Positions 1-8,743 of a stretch of 64,000 bases of DNA are shown piece by piece. Within the stretch, counting starts at the first letter, position 1. Every line of letters begins with the position of its first letter. The translations under genes were made by a program, and so were the position numbers. The DNA is from Mucilaginibacter sp. cycad4. Lineage in GTDB: Bacteria; Bacteroidota; Bacteroidia; Sphingobacteriales; Sphingobacteriaceae. Where the stretch lies: positions 3,410,001 to 3,474,000 of the forward strand of contig NZ_CP139559.1 of NCBI RefSeq assembly GCF_034263275.1, given 5' to 3'. A model generated the notes under the pieces. It saw only the letters and a program-made list of their open reading frames with translations. It searched no databases and was not told where the DNA came from.

Positions 1-1599
1 ATAGTTTTCAGAACGTTTGATGAATTCTTCGTAAATATCATTCCTGTTTAATTTTTTAGCCAGTTGCGCTATAGCCCAGTCGTCAAAAGCATATTCAAGC
101 GTTGAAGATACCGACACTCCGCTTTTTTCATCAGGAATATATCCTTTGTCCATATACTCGCCAATGCCTTCATAATCGCGATGGCGGGCTGTAGCAACAC
201 AGGCATCAAGCGCTTTATTAGCATCAAAATTAACGTTACCTTTTATTACGGCATCAGCAATTACGGCAACGCTGTGGTAACCGCTCATACACCAGTTTTC
301 GTTACCGGAGTTTGACCATACCGGCAGCATATGCTCCGGGCTTTGATCAAAATGGGCTAACATCGACCGGATCATATCTGTATTACGTTTTGGCTCGATG
401 ATATTGAAGAGCGGATGTAATGCCCGGTAAGTATCCCAAAGTGAAAAGGTAGTGTAATTGGTAAACCCGTCCGCCTTGTGCGCATTTTGGTCGAGCCCCT
501 TGTACTGGCCATCGGCATCCATGTACAACGTAGGGTTTATCATGGTATGGTACATCGAAGTATAGAAATTCTGCATGGTTTCCTTACTTCCGGCTATCTC
601 AATTTTATGCAGTTCGTTTTCCCAAAGCTGCTGGCCATCGTTCTTCACCTTGTCAAAATCCCAGCCCGGTGCTTCAGCGCGCATATTGTTCAATGCGCCG
701 TCCATACTTACCGGAGATATGGCAAACTTAATTTTGATCTTCTCCCCTTCTTCAGTTTTAAAGTCGAAGTAACTGCGGATCTGCCTGCCTGCAATTTCAG
801 GAAAGTTTTTGGTTTGATTGAATTTTCCCCAGAAACCGCCGTACACCTCGCGCTTGTCGTATTTTTTATACCCATGCTGATAGAATGGTTTTGAAAATGA
901 CATAGCGAAGTATAAAGTACGTGTGCGGGCCCAGCCATTGGTTTGACGGTAGCCTACAACCGTTGAATCGTTAACTACCTTAAGGTAAGTCCATACATTT
1001 TTGTCGGGATAATTATAGATCCCGGCCATCAGGTCGAGTATAATGTGCGACTGATCCGACTTGGGGAAAGTATACTGATGAAAACCAACCCTTGCCGTGG
1101 TGGTTAGCTCGGCAGTAATGTTACTGGCATCAAGCTTTACCTTGTAATAGTTGGCCCCGCTAACCTCGTTTTGGTGCGAAAATGCCGAACGATAGCCGCT
1201 GCCTGGTTTATCGGCCACACCTGGATTGAGTTTCAAAGCCCCAACAGTTGGCATAATTAAAAAATCGCCCAGGTCTGAGTGGCCGGTACCACTGAAATGC
1301 GTGTGGCTAAAGCCTACTATCGTTTTATCGTCATACTGATATCCTGCGCAGTATTTATATACATCCGGATTGTAATGACCGTCCTTTTCATAACTGGCGG
1401 TATCAGTTTCAGGGCTTAATTGCACCATGCCAAATGGCACCGTTGCTCCCGGATAAGTATGCCCCATACGTTGCGTACCTATAATAGGGTTAACATAATC
1501 AACCAGCTTTTCTGTTTTGTTTTGAGCCTGGCTATAAACGGCCGTACCTATTAATAATGCTGTAAGTAATCTTCTCATTGTAATCTTAAGTATATTCAT
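1..1599 (-). CDS. GH92 family alpha-mannosidase, 3' end outside window
   Basis: Translating the minus strand gives an open frame running off the left edge (about 530 residues visible). It starts with a secretion signal (MRRLLTALLIGTAVYSQAQ) and continues with VDYVNPIIGTQ, GFSHTHFSGTGHSDLGDF, ITAELTTTARVGFHQYTF and SLWDTYRALHPLF, which are conserved in glycoside hydrolase family 92, mostly exo-acting calcium-dependent alpha-1,2-mannosidases. The full family length is about 750 residues, so the C-terminal part of the catalytic domain is missing from view. Two in-frame ATGs are possible, at 1599 and 1578; the upstream one has a GAGGGA stretch just before it, the downstream one gives a cleaner signal peptide. 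The protein is expected to be periplasmic or outer-membrane associated and to trim mannose from glycans. The minus-strand LacI gene and its palindromes upstream may control it, which is inferred from position only. Confidence 0.88.
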   Translation of the reverse strand, partial: MNILKITMRRLLTALLIGTAVYSQAQNKTEKLVDYVNPIIGTQRMGHTYPGATVPFGMVQLSPETDTASYEKDGHYNPDVYKYCAGYQYDDKTIVGFSHTHFSGTGHSDLGDFLIMPTVGALKLNPGVADKPGSGYRSAFSHQNEVSGANYYKVKLDASNITAELTTTARVGFHQYTFPKSDQSHIILDLMAGIYNYPDKNVWTYLKVVNDSTVVGYRQTNGWARTRTLYFAMSFSKPFYQHGYKKYDKREVYGGFWGKFNQTKNFPEIAGRQIRSYFDFKTEEGEKIKIKFAISPVSMDGALNNMRAEAPGWDFDKVKNDGQQLWENELHKIEIAGSKETMQNFYTSMYHTMINPTLYMDADGQYKGLDQNAHKADGFTNYTTFSLWDTYRALHPLFNIIEPKRNTDMIRSMLAHFDQSPEHMLPVWSNSGNENWCMSGYHSVAVIADAVIKGNVNFDANKALDACVATARHRDYEGIGEYMDKGYIPDEKSGVSVSSTLEYAFDDWAIAQLAKKLNRNDIYEEFIKRSENY

Positions 1600-1742
1600 T
1601 ATTCCCTCTCGTGTATGAGGAAATTCTGCGTCGCTGTCACTGGCCGTAGCGCCTTTGCAACATAGCAACTAATTTATATAAAGCAGCCCGCTAAATATGG
1701 GAGCACGTGGTATTTGTTACAGATACCTGTAAATAAACCGGC

Positions 1743-2414
1743 TTAAACAGCAGAATTTGAAGCGTAAGCAGCCCACAATTCGTCAACTGTTTTACCTGTA
1801 AGGTTTTTCCAGCTATCGTTGGTGAAAGTATGCTCACGCAATTGCTTATCAAGTATTTTCACAAGACCGGGCTTTGCGTTTTTTTCGGCCCATACCAAAA
1901 AGCGGGCAGTTACACGATATGCATTATCATAGTTTTGGGTCGATTTAAATGCGGGTAATGCCCATTTGGCACCGGCGTTATCAACGCCAAATTTAAAGCG
2001 CGCATAATCGGCAATTCCTTCGGTTAACCAACCAGGGCCATCGCTGTTACCATAAGCCTGCACAATATGCATTACTTCGTGGGTAACCACGTCAATATCG
2101 CCGGGATGTTTGGTCATGTATTTTGCACTGAATACTACGGTGTCATTCCCGGTAGCGGCCACACCGTCATAAGCAGTATCGATGACAAACGTTACTTTTT
2201 TAGATGTTTTTTTATTGTACTCCCTGGCAAGTTTTGGATACACATCAAAAAAGGTTTTGATCAGCCTGTCTTTCAAATCCGAGCTAAATGCAGCATCCTT
2301 ACTGATAAAAGTTACCTGGTAGCCCTTTTGTTTAAAAACTTCCTGCGCATGGGCATTCACCCCCATGAACAAGCCCGAAATTAAGAGTAGTGAGAAAATA
2401 AATATTTTTTTCAT
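1743..2414 (-). CDS. Secreted basic secretory protein (BSP) family metallopeptidase
   Basis: A 223-residue protein with a clear signal peptide (MKKIFIFSLLLISGLFMGVNAHAQ). The zinc-binding motif HEVMH is at about residues 112-116, followed by QAYGNSDGPGWLTEGIADYAR. This HExxH plus G-WLxEGIADYxR arrangement is typical of the basic secretory protein/peptidase family of plants and bacteria. It probably cleaves protein outside the cytoplasm; the substrate is unknown. The gene lies between the GH92 gene and the LacI gene on the same strand. A perfect 16-bp palindrome of LacI-operator type lies about 50 bp upstream of its start, so LacI control is likely. Length is normal for a single-domain member. 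Confidence 0.8.
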   Translation of the reverse strand: MKKIFIFSLLLISGLFMGVNAHAQEVFKQKGYQVTFISKDAAFSSDLKDRLIKTFFDVYPKLAREYNKKTSKKVTFVIDTAYDGVAATGNDTVVFSAKYMTKHPGDIDVVTHEVMHIVQAYGNSDGPGWLTEGIADYARFKFGVDNAGAKWALPAFKSTQNYDNAYRVTARFLVWAEKNAKPGLVKILDKQLREHTFTNDSWKNLTGKTVDELWAAYASNSAV

Positions 2415-2464
2415 GAATAGTTTTGGTTTTTGCGATTGATATTAGTTAAAACCATTCAAATATA

Positions 2465-2480
2465 GATAAAACGTTTTATC
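2465..2480. promoter_or_regulatory. LacI-type operator palindrome upstream of BSP peptidase
   Basis: GATAAAACGTTTTATC is a perfect 16-bp palindrome with the central CG typical of LacI-family operators. It sits about 50 bp upstream of the BSP peptidase start, where a repressor would cover the promoter. Binding by the adjacent LacI protein is inferred from proximity and from the second copy. Confidence 0.6.
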
Positions 2481-2540
2481 ATTAAAATAGATTCCTTGTA
2501 ATATTCTTATAGTTCTATCCCTTTCAACCTGTTTAAAAAC

Positions 2541-2573
2541 AAACGCCTGTTGCTCTTCAAACAACAGGCGTTT
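2541..2573 (-). terminator. Intrinsic terminator after lacI-type gene
   Basis: A perfect 12-bp inverted repeat, AAACGCCTGTTG paired with CAACAGGCGTTT, surrounds a 9-base loop. Read on the minus strand it is followed by a T-rich run (GTTTGTTTTT), as expected for an intrinsic terminator about 180 bp downstream of the LacI gene. Confidence 0.7.
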
Positions 2574-2701
2574 TATTAATTAAACAATATTATCAAAAAA
2601 GAACTATGAAGCATTTGAACTATTGTGGAGGGTAGCCCCTTGCTAAGCCTACCCGGTTTTAACTATCAGGTAAGTAGCAGCAATGTTCAAAGCTAATTAA
2701 A

Positions 2702-2713
2702 TAAAACGTTTTA
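2702..2713. promoter_or_regulatory. Second LacI-type operator palindrome
   Basis: TAAAACGTTTTA is a perfect 12-bp palindrome identical to the core of the site at 2465-2480 and 229 bp from it. It lies 45 bp past the end of the LacI gene. It might be an auxiliary operator for looping, or a chance repeat in AT-rich DNA. Confidence 0.45.
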
Positions 2714-2757
2714 CCAAATGATTTTAAGGAAATTTGTTTACCAATACTAAACTATGG

Positions 2758-3789
2758 TTACGCTGTAGCCTTCTTTAAGGTCGATCCCCGCTCAATCAGT
2801 TTCGACGGGATCTTAAGATCAATTTTTGAAGCATCAAGTTTGTGGGTATTGATCTGCGCCATTAAAATATCAATTGCCGATTTTGCTATATCGTAAGTAG
2901 GTTGCTGTATGGTAGTAATACCCGGCGGATACAGGCTAAACACCTCATTGTCATCAAAACTGATCACGGCCAGATCTTCGGGGATGCTGAGTTTAAGATC
3001 TTTAATGGCCTGTAAACCCATAGTACCCAAATAATTGGTGGTAAAGAAAACAGCATCCATTTGCTTTTGCTTTTCAATAAATGCTTTAACGGCTTCAACC
3101 CCTTCATTCTTGTCCATATCAAAAGGAACTTTTAAAACCATCTTGCTGTTATCTTTCAGGTTATTATCCTTTAAAGCAGCTTTATAGCCCAGGCTCCGGT
3201 CATTAAGCTGGATCAGCCCGAGGTCGGCAGTTACCATCCCGATATTTTTATACCCTGATCTTACAAAACAATCAACCGCGTTATAGGCGCTTGCATAATT
3301 ATCAACCAGCACATGAGGAATATTTGTCCCCGGGAAATATCCGTCAATAAGTACTACCGGCTTTTCATTATCAACCAGGTTCTGGATATCTTTTTCCAGC
3401 CCTTTCATTGGGGTAATAATATAACCATCAACCAGTTGCTGGCTTAGCATCCTGATCATATCCTTGCCCTTTTGCAGGTTATTGTTGGTGCTGCAATATA
3501 TTATGCGATAGCCGTCTTTTTCGGCCTCTTCTTCTATCACCTTTGCCATCTCTCCAAAAAATGGCCCGCCAATGCTCTCCACAATCAGCCCGATAACTTT
3601 TGAAACACCCGTACGCAAGCCAACCGCCATGCGATTAGGTTCGTAACCATTTTTCTGGGCCACATCCAATATCTTTTTACTGATTTCTTTGCTAATACGG
3701 CCCTTGCCATTTAAAACAAATGAAACAGTAGTTATTGACGTATCGGTAAGCTTAGCTATATCCTTAATGGATATCTTTTTTTTCATCAT
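2758..3789 (-). CDS. LacI family transcriptional regulator
   Basis: A 343-residue LacI/GalR repressor. The N-terminal helix-turn-helix and hinge are visible (SIKDIAKLTDTSITTVSFVLNG then PNRMAVGLRTG), followed by a periplasmic-binding-protein-like effector domain (VIGLIVESIGGPFFGEM, SFDDNEVFSLYPPGITTIQQP). Such proteins bind a sugar or sugar phosphate and leave palindromic CG-centred operators. Two such palindromes lie just downstream, before the BSP peptidase and GH92 genes, making those genes its likely targets. Length is normal. The effector cannot be read from sequence; a sugar linked to mannoside breakdown is a guess from the GH92 neighbour. Confidence 0.9.
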   Translation of the reverse strand: MMKKKISIKDIAKLTDTSITTVSFVLNGKGRISKEISKKILDVAQKNGYEPNRMAVGLRTGVSKVIGLIVESIGGPFFGEMAKVIEEEAEKDGYRIIYCSTNNNLQKGKDMIRMLSQQLVDGYIITPMKGLEKDIQNLVDNEKPVVLIDGYFPGTNIPHVLVDNYASAYNAVDCFVRSGYKNIGMVTADLGLIQLNDRSLGYKAALKDNNLKDNSKMVLKVPFDMDKNEGVEAVKAFIEKQKQMDAVFFTTNYLGTMGLQAIKDLKLSIPEDLAVISFDDNEVFSLYPPGITTIQQPTYDIAKSAIDILMAQINTHKLDASKIDLKIPSKLIERGSTLKKATA

Positions 3790-4201
3790 CGTTTCTCAAA
3801 TTCAGGTTTAAGGTTTAGTATGCCCAACGTCTTAAAGTCTTATCAGTTCTATGTTAAACCGGCAATTTAGTCAAAACCAGGTGCCTCTATTAAAAATTCA
3901 ATTTTCTGTCTTTTTCAATCAAAAACCAGCAAGTTTATTTTACTAATTGCCAATATTTTAACCTTGCAATGTAAACCTTTAAAACCGGGCTGGTAAATAT
4001 AGCTTATGACTTCCATTTTTAATCTTTTTAACAACAATTTGTTACAAAACATTCAAAATGGTTATAAATTTTCAGTAAGATCATTAAAAAAGGCAAAATA
4101 GAAGATCTATTTATAAAAGTTTTCATCATATCAATTGCTAACAAATTAATGCTAAATTTAGATTTTGTGTTTTCCCTGGTTAATTGGTATTTTAAAACTT
4201 C
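3790..4201. other. Divergent intergenic region, no gene seen
   Basis: About 410 AT-rich bases separate the minus-strand LacI gene from the plus-strand permease. Promoters for both must lie here, but no clear TAnnTTTG box, hairpin or small open frame could be picked with confidence. Confidence 0.4.
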
Positions 4202-5530
4202 ATGAGCATAACGCCAAAACTCAACCGCTTTGATCTTTCAATGATTGTTGTGAGCCTTGTAATAGGCATGGGCATTTTTGCGGCACCGGCAGAGGTAGCA
4301 AAAAGTTCAGGCACTCCCCTCTTATATTTCGGGGCCTGGCTGCTTGGAGGAGCGGTAAGCCTGTGCGGGGCGCTCACCTTTGCCGAAATTGGTGCCCGCT
4401 ACCCTACCACCGGCGGTTTTTACAAAGTTTTTTCGTATTGCTTTCACCCGGCTTTTGCCTTTATGATTAACTGGGTGCTGGTAATAAGCAACGCAGCCTC
4501 GGTTGCTGCCGTAGCACTTATAGGCGCAGAATACATTAACCCCGTTATTATGCCGCAAAGCCTGCAAAACGATACAGGCATCAAAATCATGACCATAACT
4601 TCGGTACTCGTTTTATATATTATCAATTACCTGGGGATTAAAATGAGTGCCCGTACTCAAAACGTGCTCACGCTTTTTAAAATAGGCATGATCCTGATTT
4701 TGTGTGCTGCGGTGTTCAAGGGCAATATATATACCACTAAAGAAGTTATCGCTTATCATAATAATAACAATATAAGCGCGTTCGGATTAAGCTTGGTAGC
4801 TGTATTTTTTACCTACGGCGGTTATCAGCAAACTATAAATTTTGGAGGCGATATTATAAACCCGAAGATCAATATCCCCAAGGCTATATTTTTTGGAATA
4901 GCTACCGTGATATCATTATACATGCTTATCAACTTTGCCTATTATTCGGTTTTAGGCATCAGCGGGCTTCAGCAAAAAACAACGCTTGCGGCAACGCTTG
5001 CCGGGGTTTTGTTCGGCGCGGCAGGTTATAAAATAGTATCACTGCTTATGTTTGTTTCGGTACTGGCTTTCGTTAACGTTAATATTATGGCCAATCCACG
5101 TGTTTATTATGCCATGGCTGAAGACGGTATATTACCTGCCCGTTTTAAACGCGTAAACAGCCAAACCCAGGTACAGGAGTTTGGATTGAGCTTTTTTGTG
5201 GGCGCGGTGCTCGTCGTCCTGTTTTTTGCCAATTCGTTTCAAACCATATTAAATTATGTGATGTTTTTTGATACCGTTGGCCTTTCAACTGCAGCTATAA
5301 CGATCTTCATTTTACGGCGAAAAACCAAACAGCTCAATAATACCGGCATCTATATTATGAAGTGGTACCCTGTTATACCTGTCATATTTATTACTACTTA
5401 TTGGTTTGTCACTATCAGCATTTTTATTGAAAATCCGCAGGCTGCTTTAATATGCATCTGTGCATTTATTGCAGGCCTTATTATTTACTATATCACAAAA
5501 CGAAGCCAAAAACCTATTACTACACTTTAA
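4202..5530 (+). CDS. APC family amino acid permease
   Basis: A 442-residue very hydrophobic protein with about twelve membrane segments. The N-terminal VSLVIGMGIFAAPAEVAKSSG resembles the unwound first helix of amino acid-polyamine-organocation (APC) transporters, and ALTFAEIGARYPTTGGFYKVF is the conserved second/third helix region. The inner helices (FFTYGGYQQTINFGGDI) also fit. It probably moves an amino acid across the inner membrane together with protons, or by exchange. The next gene, a PLP enzyme of Cys/Met metabolism, starts 2 bases after its stop on the same strand, so the two are probably co-transcribed and the substrate may be a sulfur amino acid. That link is inference. Confidence 0.85.
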   Translation: MSITPKLNRFDLSMIVVSLVIGMGIFAAPAEVAKSSGTPLLYFGAWLLGGAVSLCGALTFAEIGARYPTTGGFYKVFSYCFHPAFAFMINWVLVISNAASVAAVALIGAEYINPVIMPQSLQNDTGIKIMTITSVLVLYIINYLGIKMSARTQNVLTLFKIGMILILCAAVFKGNIYTTKEVIAYHNNNNISAFGLSLVAVFFTYGGYQQTINFGGDIINPKINIPKAIFFGIATVISLYMLINFAYYSVLGISGLQQKTTLAATLAGVLFGAAGYKIVSLLMFVSVLAFVNVNIMANPRVYYAMAEDGILPARFKRVNSQTQVQEFGLSFFVGAVLVVLFFANSFQTILNYVMFFDTVGLSTAAITIFILRRKTKQLNNTGIYIMKWYPVIPVIFITTYWFVTISIFIENPQAALICICAFIAGLIIYYITKRSQKPITTL

Positions 5531-5532
5531 TT

Positions 5533-6690
5533 ATGGATTTGTCATTTATTTTAAATGAACTTGGGGAGGAAAGAGAAAATTATTTTAACGCCGTTTCGCC
5601 GCCAATTATGCAATCAAGCAACTTCTGTTTTAAAGATGTTGCAAGGCTCAGGGAGGCGATGAATGATGAATTTGAAAGCAGCCTGTACTCAAGGGGGCAA
5701 AACCCAACACTCACTATACTCAGAAAAAAGCTTGCCGCGTTAGATGGCGCAGAGGACGCCCTGTTGTTCAGCAGTGGCATCAGCGCAATAAGTGTCCCCA
5801 TTTTATCGCTATTGAAATCCGGGGATCATATTATTGCTGTAGATAACCTGTACAGCTGGACAATCAAATTATTTAAAGACTTTTTACCCAAATTTGGCAT
5901 CACCACCACATTTATTGACGGGACAGTTTTTGAAAATTTTGAACAAGCCGCAACTCCACAAACCCGCTTAATTTACCTTGAAAGCCCTAATACATTTTGT
6001 TACGAATTGCAGGATATCAGGAAAGTAACCGCTTTTGCCAAATCAAGAGGTATCATAACCATGATTGATAACAGCTACTGCAGCCCGCTTTACCAACAGC
6101 CAATATCCATGGGGGTTGACCTTGTGGCACAATCAGCTACAAAATATATCGGCGGCCACTCGGATGTTGTGGCAGGTGTGCTTACAGGCAGCAAGGCCGC
6201 GCTTAAAAAAATCTTCGAGCACGAGTTTATGAATACCGGCCCGGCGCTATCACCCCATTCGGCATGGCTGCTTTTGCGTGGGTTAAGAACGCTGCCGCTC
6301 CGCCTGCAGCGCAGCTTTGAAAGCACCCGGATCATTACCGAATGGCTTGCCACCCACCCGGCTGTACAGGACGTGATCTGGCCTTTTAGCCCACAGTTTA
6401 AACAGGCCGAATTAGTTACCCGGCAAATGCAGGGTTGCGGGGGATTATTTAGCCTTACATTAAAAAACAGCTCATTTAGCAAAATCGAAAAGTTTTGTAA
6501 CAGCCTGCAGCATATTCTCCTTGCTGTTTCCTGGGGAGGGCATGAAAGTCTCGCTGTCCCCGCCATAGCGTCATTTAGTGAGGATGAATATTCAGCGGAT
6601 AATAGCCATCACCAATTGATCAGGATGTATATTGGCCTGGAAGACCCGCATTATTTAATTGAAGACATTAAACAGGCTTTAGAAAAGTAA
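5533..6690 (+). CDS. Cys/Met metabolism PLP-dependent enzyme (gamma-synthase/lyase type)
   Basis: A 385-residue member of the trans-sulfuration PLP family (cystathionine gamma-synthase, beta/gamma-lyase, methionine gamma-lyase). Visible are YSRGQNPT near residue 52 (phosphate-binding Tyr/Arg), FSSGISAIS, DNSYCSPLYQQP and the cofactor lysine K204 in SATKYIGGHSDVVAG. The frame stays open upstream to an ATG at 5452, but that start would overlap the permease by 79 bases and add 27 residues unlike the family, so ATG 5533 is preferred. Which reaction it catalyses (synthase or lyase) cannot be decided from sequence. Co-transcription with the permease suggests uptake followed by breakdown of a sulfur amino acid. 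Confidence 0.85.
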   Translation: MDLSFILNELGEERENYFNAVSPPIMQSSNFCFKDVARLREAMNDEFESSLYSRGQNPTLTILRKKLAALDGAEDALLFSSGISAISVPILSLLKSGDHIIAVDNLYSWTIKLFKDFLPKFGITTTFIDGTVFENFEQAATPQTRLIYLESPNTFCYELQDIRKVTAFAKSRGIITMIDNSYCSPLYQQPISMGVDLVAQSATKYIGGHSDVVAGVLTGSKAALKKIFEHEFMNTGPALSPHSAWLLLRGLRTLPLRLQRSFESTRIITEWLATHPAVQDVIWPFSPQFKQAELVTRQMQGCGGLFSLTLKNSSFSKIEKFCNSLQHILLAVSWGGHESLAVPAIASFSEDEYSADNSHHQLIRMYIGLEDPHYLIEDIKQALEK

Positions 6691-6729
6691 ACAATCCCGG
6701 TCTCACGCCTTTAGAGCTGAAAGCAAAAG

Positions 6730-6766
6730 GCCTAAGGCTGAAAGATTTTCACTTTCTGCCTTAGGC
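6730..6766. terminator. Bidirectional terminator between convergent genes
   Basis: GCCTAAGGCTGAAAG (6730-6744) pairs with CTTTCTGCCTTAGGC (6752-6766) with one mismatch and a 7-base loop. It lies between the stops of the plus-strand PLP enzyme and the minus-strand response regulator, and pyrimidine-rich sequence follows on both strands. Confidence 0.6.
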
Positions 6767-6790
6767 TTCTTTCAACTTTAGGCCTTATTC

Positions 6791-8740
6791 CTATTCCCAC
6801 TTTTTAATCCCCAGCTTTTGCATTTTTGAGTGCAGGGTTGATGGCGGCAAACCTAATTTAGATGCTGCTCCGTCCTTGCCGCTTATTTTACCATTGCAGC
6901 GTTTCAACACGTCCAAAATATGGTCGCGGGCATGCTCATCAATGGTTTTTAATCTATCAGTAGCTATTTCGGCATAAACCGGGTTTTCTTTTTTTCCCTG
7001 CAGCTTGGGCAGGTAAGCATCTTTTATTACAGGGCCATCCGTTAACAGGATACTGCGTTCAATAAAATGCTCCAGCTCGCGCACATTGCCGGGCCAGTGA
7101 TATTCAAGCAACTGGGCCATTACGTTTGGCGAGATGCCCGTTATCGCTTTACCGGTCTTTTGTGCGTATCGCACCAGAAAATGATTGGCTAATACCGGGA
7201 TATCATCCTTACGTTCCCTTAAAGGTGGTATTATGATGGGGAACACAAATAGCCTGTAATACAAGTCGAGCCGGAAGCGGCCCTCTTCAACTTCTTTTTC
7301 AAGATTTCGGTTAGTAGCCGCAACTATGCGCACATTGATCTTAATCGGGCCCCTACCACCTATCCGCTCAATCTCCTGCTCCTGTAAAACACGTAGCAGC
7401 TTAACCTGCAGCTCGGCCGGCATTTCGCCTATCTCATCTAAGAAAATAGTGCCCCCATCGGCCAGCTCGAACTTTCCGGTACGCTTTTCAACAGCGCCGG
7501 TAAAAGCACCTTTTTCGTGTCCGAACAGTTCGGACTCAATCAATGTGGCAGGCATAGAAGCGCAGTTTACCACTACCAAAGGTTTATTTTTACGGAGCGA
7601 CAGGTAATGGATGCTTTTAGCTATCTGCTCTTTACCGGTCCCGCTTTCGCCCAAAACCAATACCGATGTATCAAGCGGTGCCACTATACCAATGTGGTCA
7701 AGTACAGTAAGCATTTGGTGGCTTTTGCCAATAATGTCTTTAAAACCGGCTGCTTTGCTTTTCCCGCTTAATTCATTTTGGATTGATTTATCAACCCTGG
7801 TTATTGATTGCTCGGGCACATCAAATGGAATAATGGCTTCTACCGTCGTCAATAACGATCTGTGCAGGCGATCTAACAAGATCAAGTGATCATTGGTATA
7901 ACAATCAGTTTTACGGCTGTAAAACGACAAATGGATCATATCGCCTTTTGAGCTGAGCAAAGGTAGCGCTAACAACGATTGCATATTAAAAACCTGGGCA
8001 ATAAGCTTTTTAACAGGAAACTGCGGCCACACCTTTTCAAAATTAGCAGCATTATAAAAATCGGCGTTTGTAGCCACCAGGCTGTCTTCCTGCATTTGCT
8101 TCAGTTGGGCCTTATTAGTTTTTGTGATGTTTACAAATTCATCCGTGCCTATCACCTGGTATTCATCAAACCCTGTACGCAAAAACGAGAGGGCATTATC
8201 AGGAAAGCTCATGCCATTTTTCATGATAATGGTTAAATAATCAAACGGAACATGCGGCTGGATGCTCATAGCTATTTTCAGCAGTTTTTGTTTCCAGTTT
8301 ATAGGCTCGGCAACAATATTTTTAAATACCTGCTCCAATGCCTGCTCCTGGCGCAGTTTTGATTCAATGCTGTTTTGATGGCGGTAAAATGCCACATCAA
8401 GGGTTATCAGTAACTCTTTTTCGCGAAATGGCTTTACCAAAAAGCCGTATGGCTGCGTGGCCTTTGCCCGTTCCAGGATACTTTCCTGGAAATTGGCCGA
8501 CAGGTATACAAATGCTATATTTTTTGAAGTAAGGATCTTGGCAAGGTCAATACCATTCAGGTTGCCCTTTAAAAATATATCAAGCAATACCATTTCCGGT
8601 TTTTGCTCCTCAATGATCTCCAGTGCTTCGGCCACAGAATCGGCAATGCCGCAAACTTTATAACCGGCACGGGTTAATATTAATTTCAGGTCATACGCCA
8701 CCAGCGACTCATCCTCAACTATTAATATTTTTTTGTTCAT
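6791..8740 (-). CDS. Sigma-54-dependent response regulator (REC-GAF-like-AAA+-Fis HTH)
   Basis: A 649-residue NtrC-type regulator. Residues 1-120 are a receiver domain with the phospho-acceptor D54 (VLLDIF) and a conserved K103. Residues about 150-305 look like a GAF-type sensor domain. The AAA+ domain has Walker A GESGTGKE at 364-371, the sigma-54-contact motif GAFTGA at 411-416 and Walker B FLDEIGE near 433-439. A Fis-type helix-turn-helix ends the protein ([20 protein letters not shown]). It should activate sigma-54 promoters when phosphorylated. The histidine kinase gene ends three bases before its start, so the two form a two-component pair. No target promoter (GG-N10-GC type) could be assigned. 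Confidence 0.93.
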   Translation of the reverse strand: MNKKILIVEDESLVAYDLKLILTRAGYKVCGIADSVAEALEIIEEQKPEMVLLDIFLKGNLNGIDLAKILTSKNIAFVYLSANFQESILERAKATQPYGFLVKPFREKELLITLDVAFYRHQNSIESKLRQEQALEQVFKNIVAEPINWKQKLLKIAMSIQPHVPFDYLTIIMKNGMSFPDNALSFLRTGFDEYQVIGTDEFVNITKTNKAQLKQMQEDSLVATNADFYNAANFEKVWPQFPVKKLIAQVFNMQSLLALPLLSSKGDMIHLSFYSRKTDCYTNDHLILLDRLHRSLLTTVEAIIPFDVPEQSITRVDKSIQNELSGKSKAAGFKDIIGKSHQMLTVLDHIGIVAPLDTSVLVLGESGTGKEQIAKSIHYLSLRKNKPLVVVNCASMPATLIESELFGHEKGAFTGAVEKRTGKFELADGGTIFLDEIGEMPAELQVKLLRVLQEQEIERIGGRGPIKINVRIVAATNRNLEKEVEEGRFRLDLYYRLFVFPIIIPPLRERKDDIPVLANHFLVRYAQKTGKAITGISPNVMAQLLEYHWPGNVRELEHFIERSILLTDGPVIKDAYLPKLQGKKENPVYAEIATDRLKTIDEHARDHILDVLKRCNGKISGKDGAASKLGLPPSTLHSKMQKLGIKKWE

Positions 8741-8743
8741 ATT

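Larger units (their letters stand above)
2415..2757. other. Intergenic region with operators and terminator
   Basis: No gene is seen between the LacI gene and the BSP peptidase gene. The stretch holds two palindromes sharing TAAAACGTTTTA (2465-2480 and 2702-2713) and a terminator hairpin (2541-2573), listed separately. A further imperfect inverted repeat with arms GGGTAG and CTACCC lies near 2630-2660; its role is unclear. Confidence 0.6.

Noticed and set aside
478..938. Plus- and minus-strand frames within the first kilobase
   Set aside because: They lie in other frames of the clearly supported GH92 gene that runs off the window edge.
5452..5532. Upstream extension of the Cys/Met enzyme
   Set aside because: It would overlap the permease by 79 bases and adds residues not found in the family; ATG 5533 fits better.
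6090..6566. 158-residue minus-strand frame inside the PLP enzyme gene
   Set aside because: It is the antisense of a well-supported gene and shows no family features.
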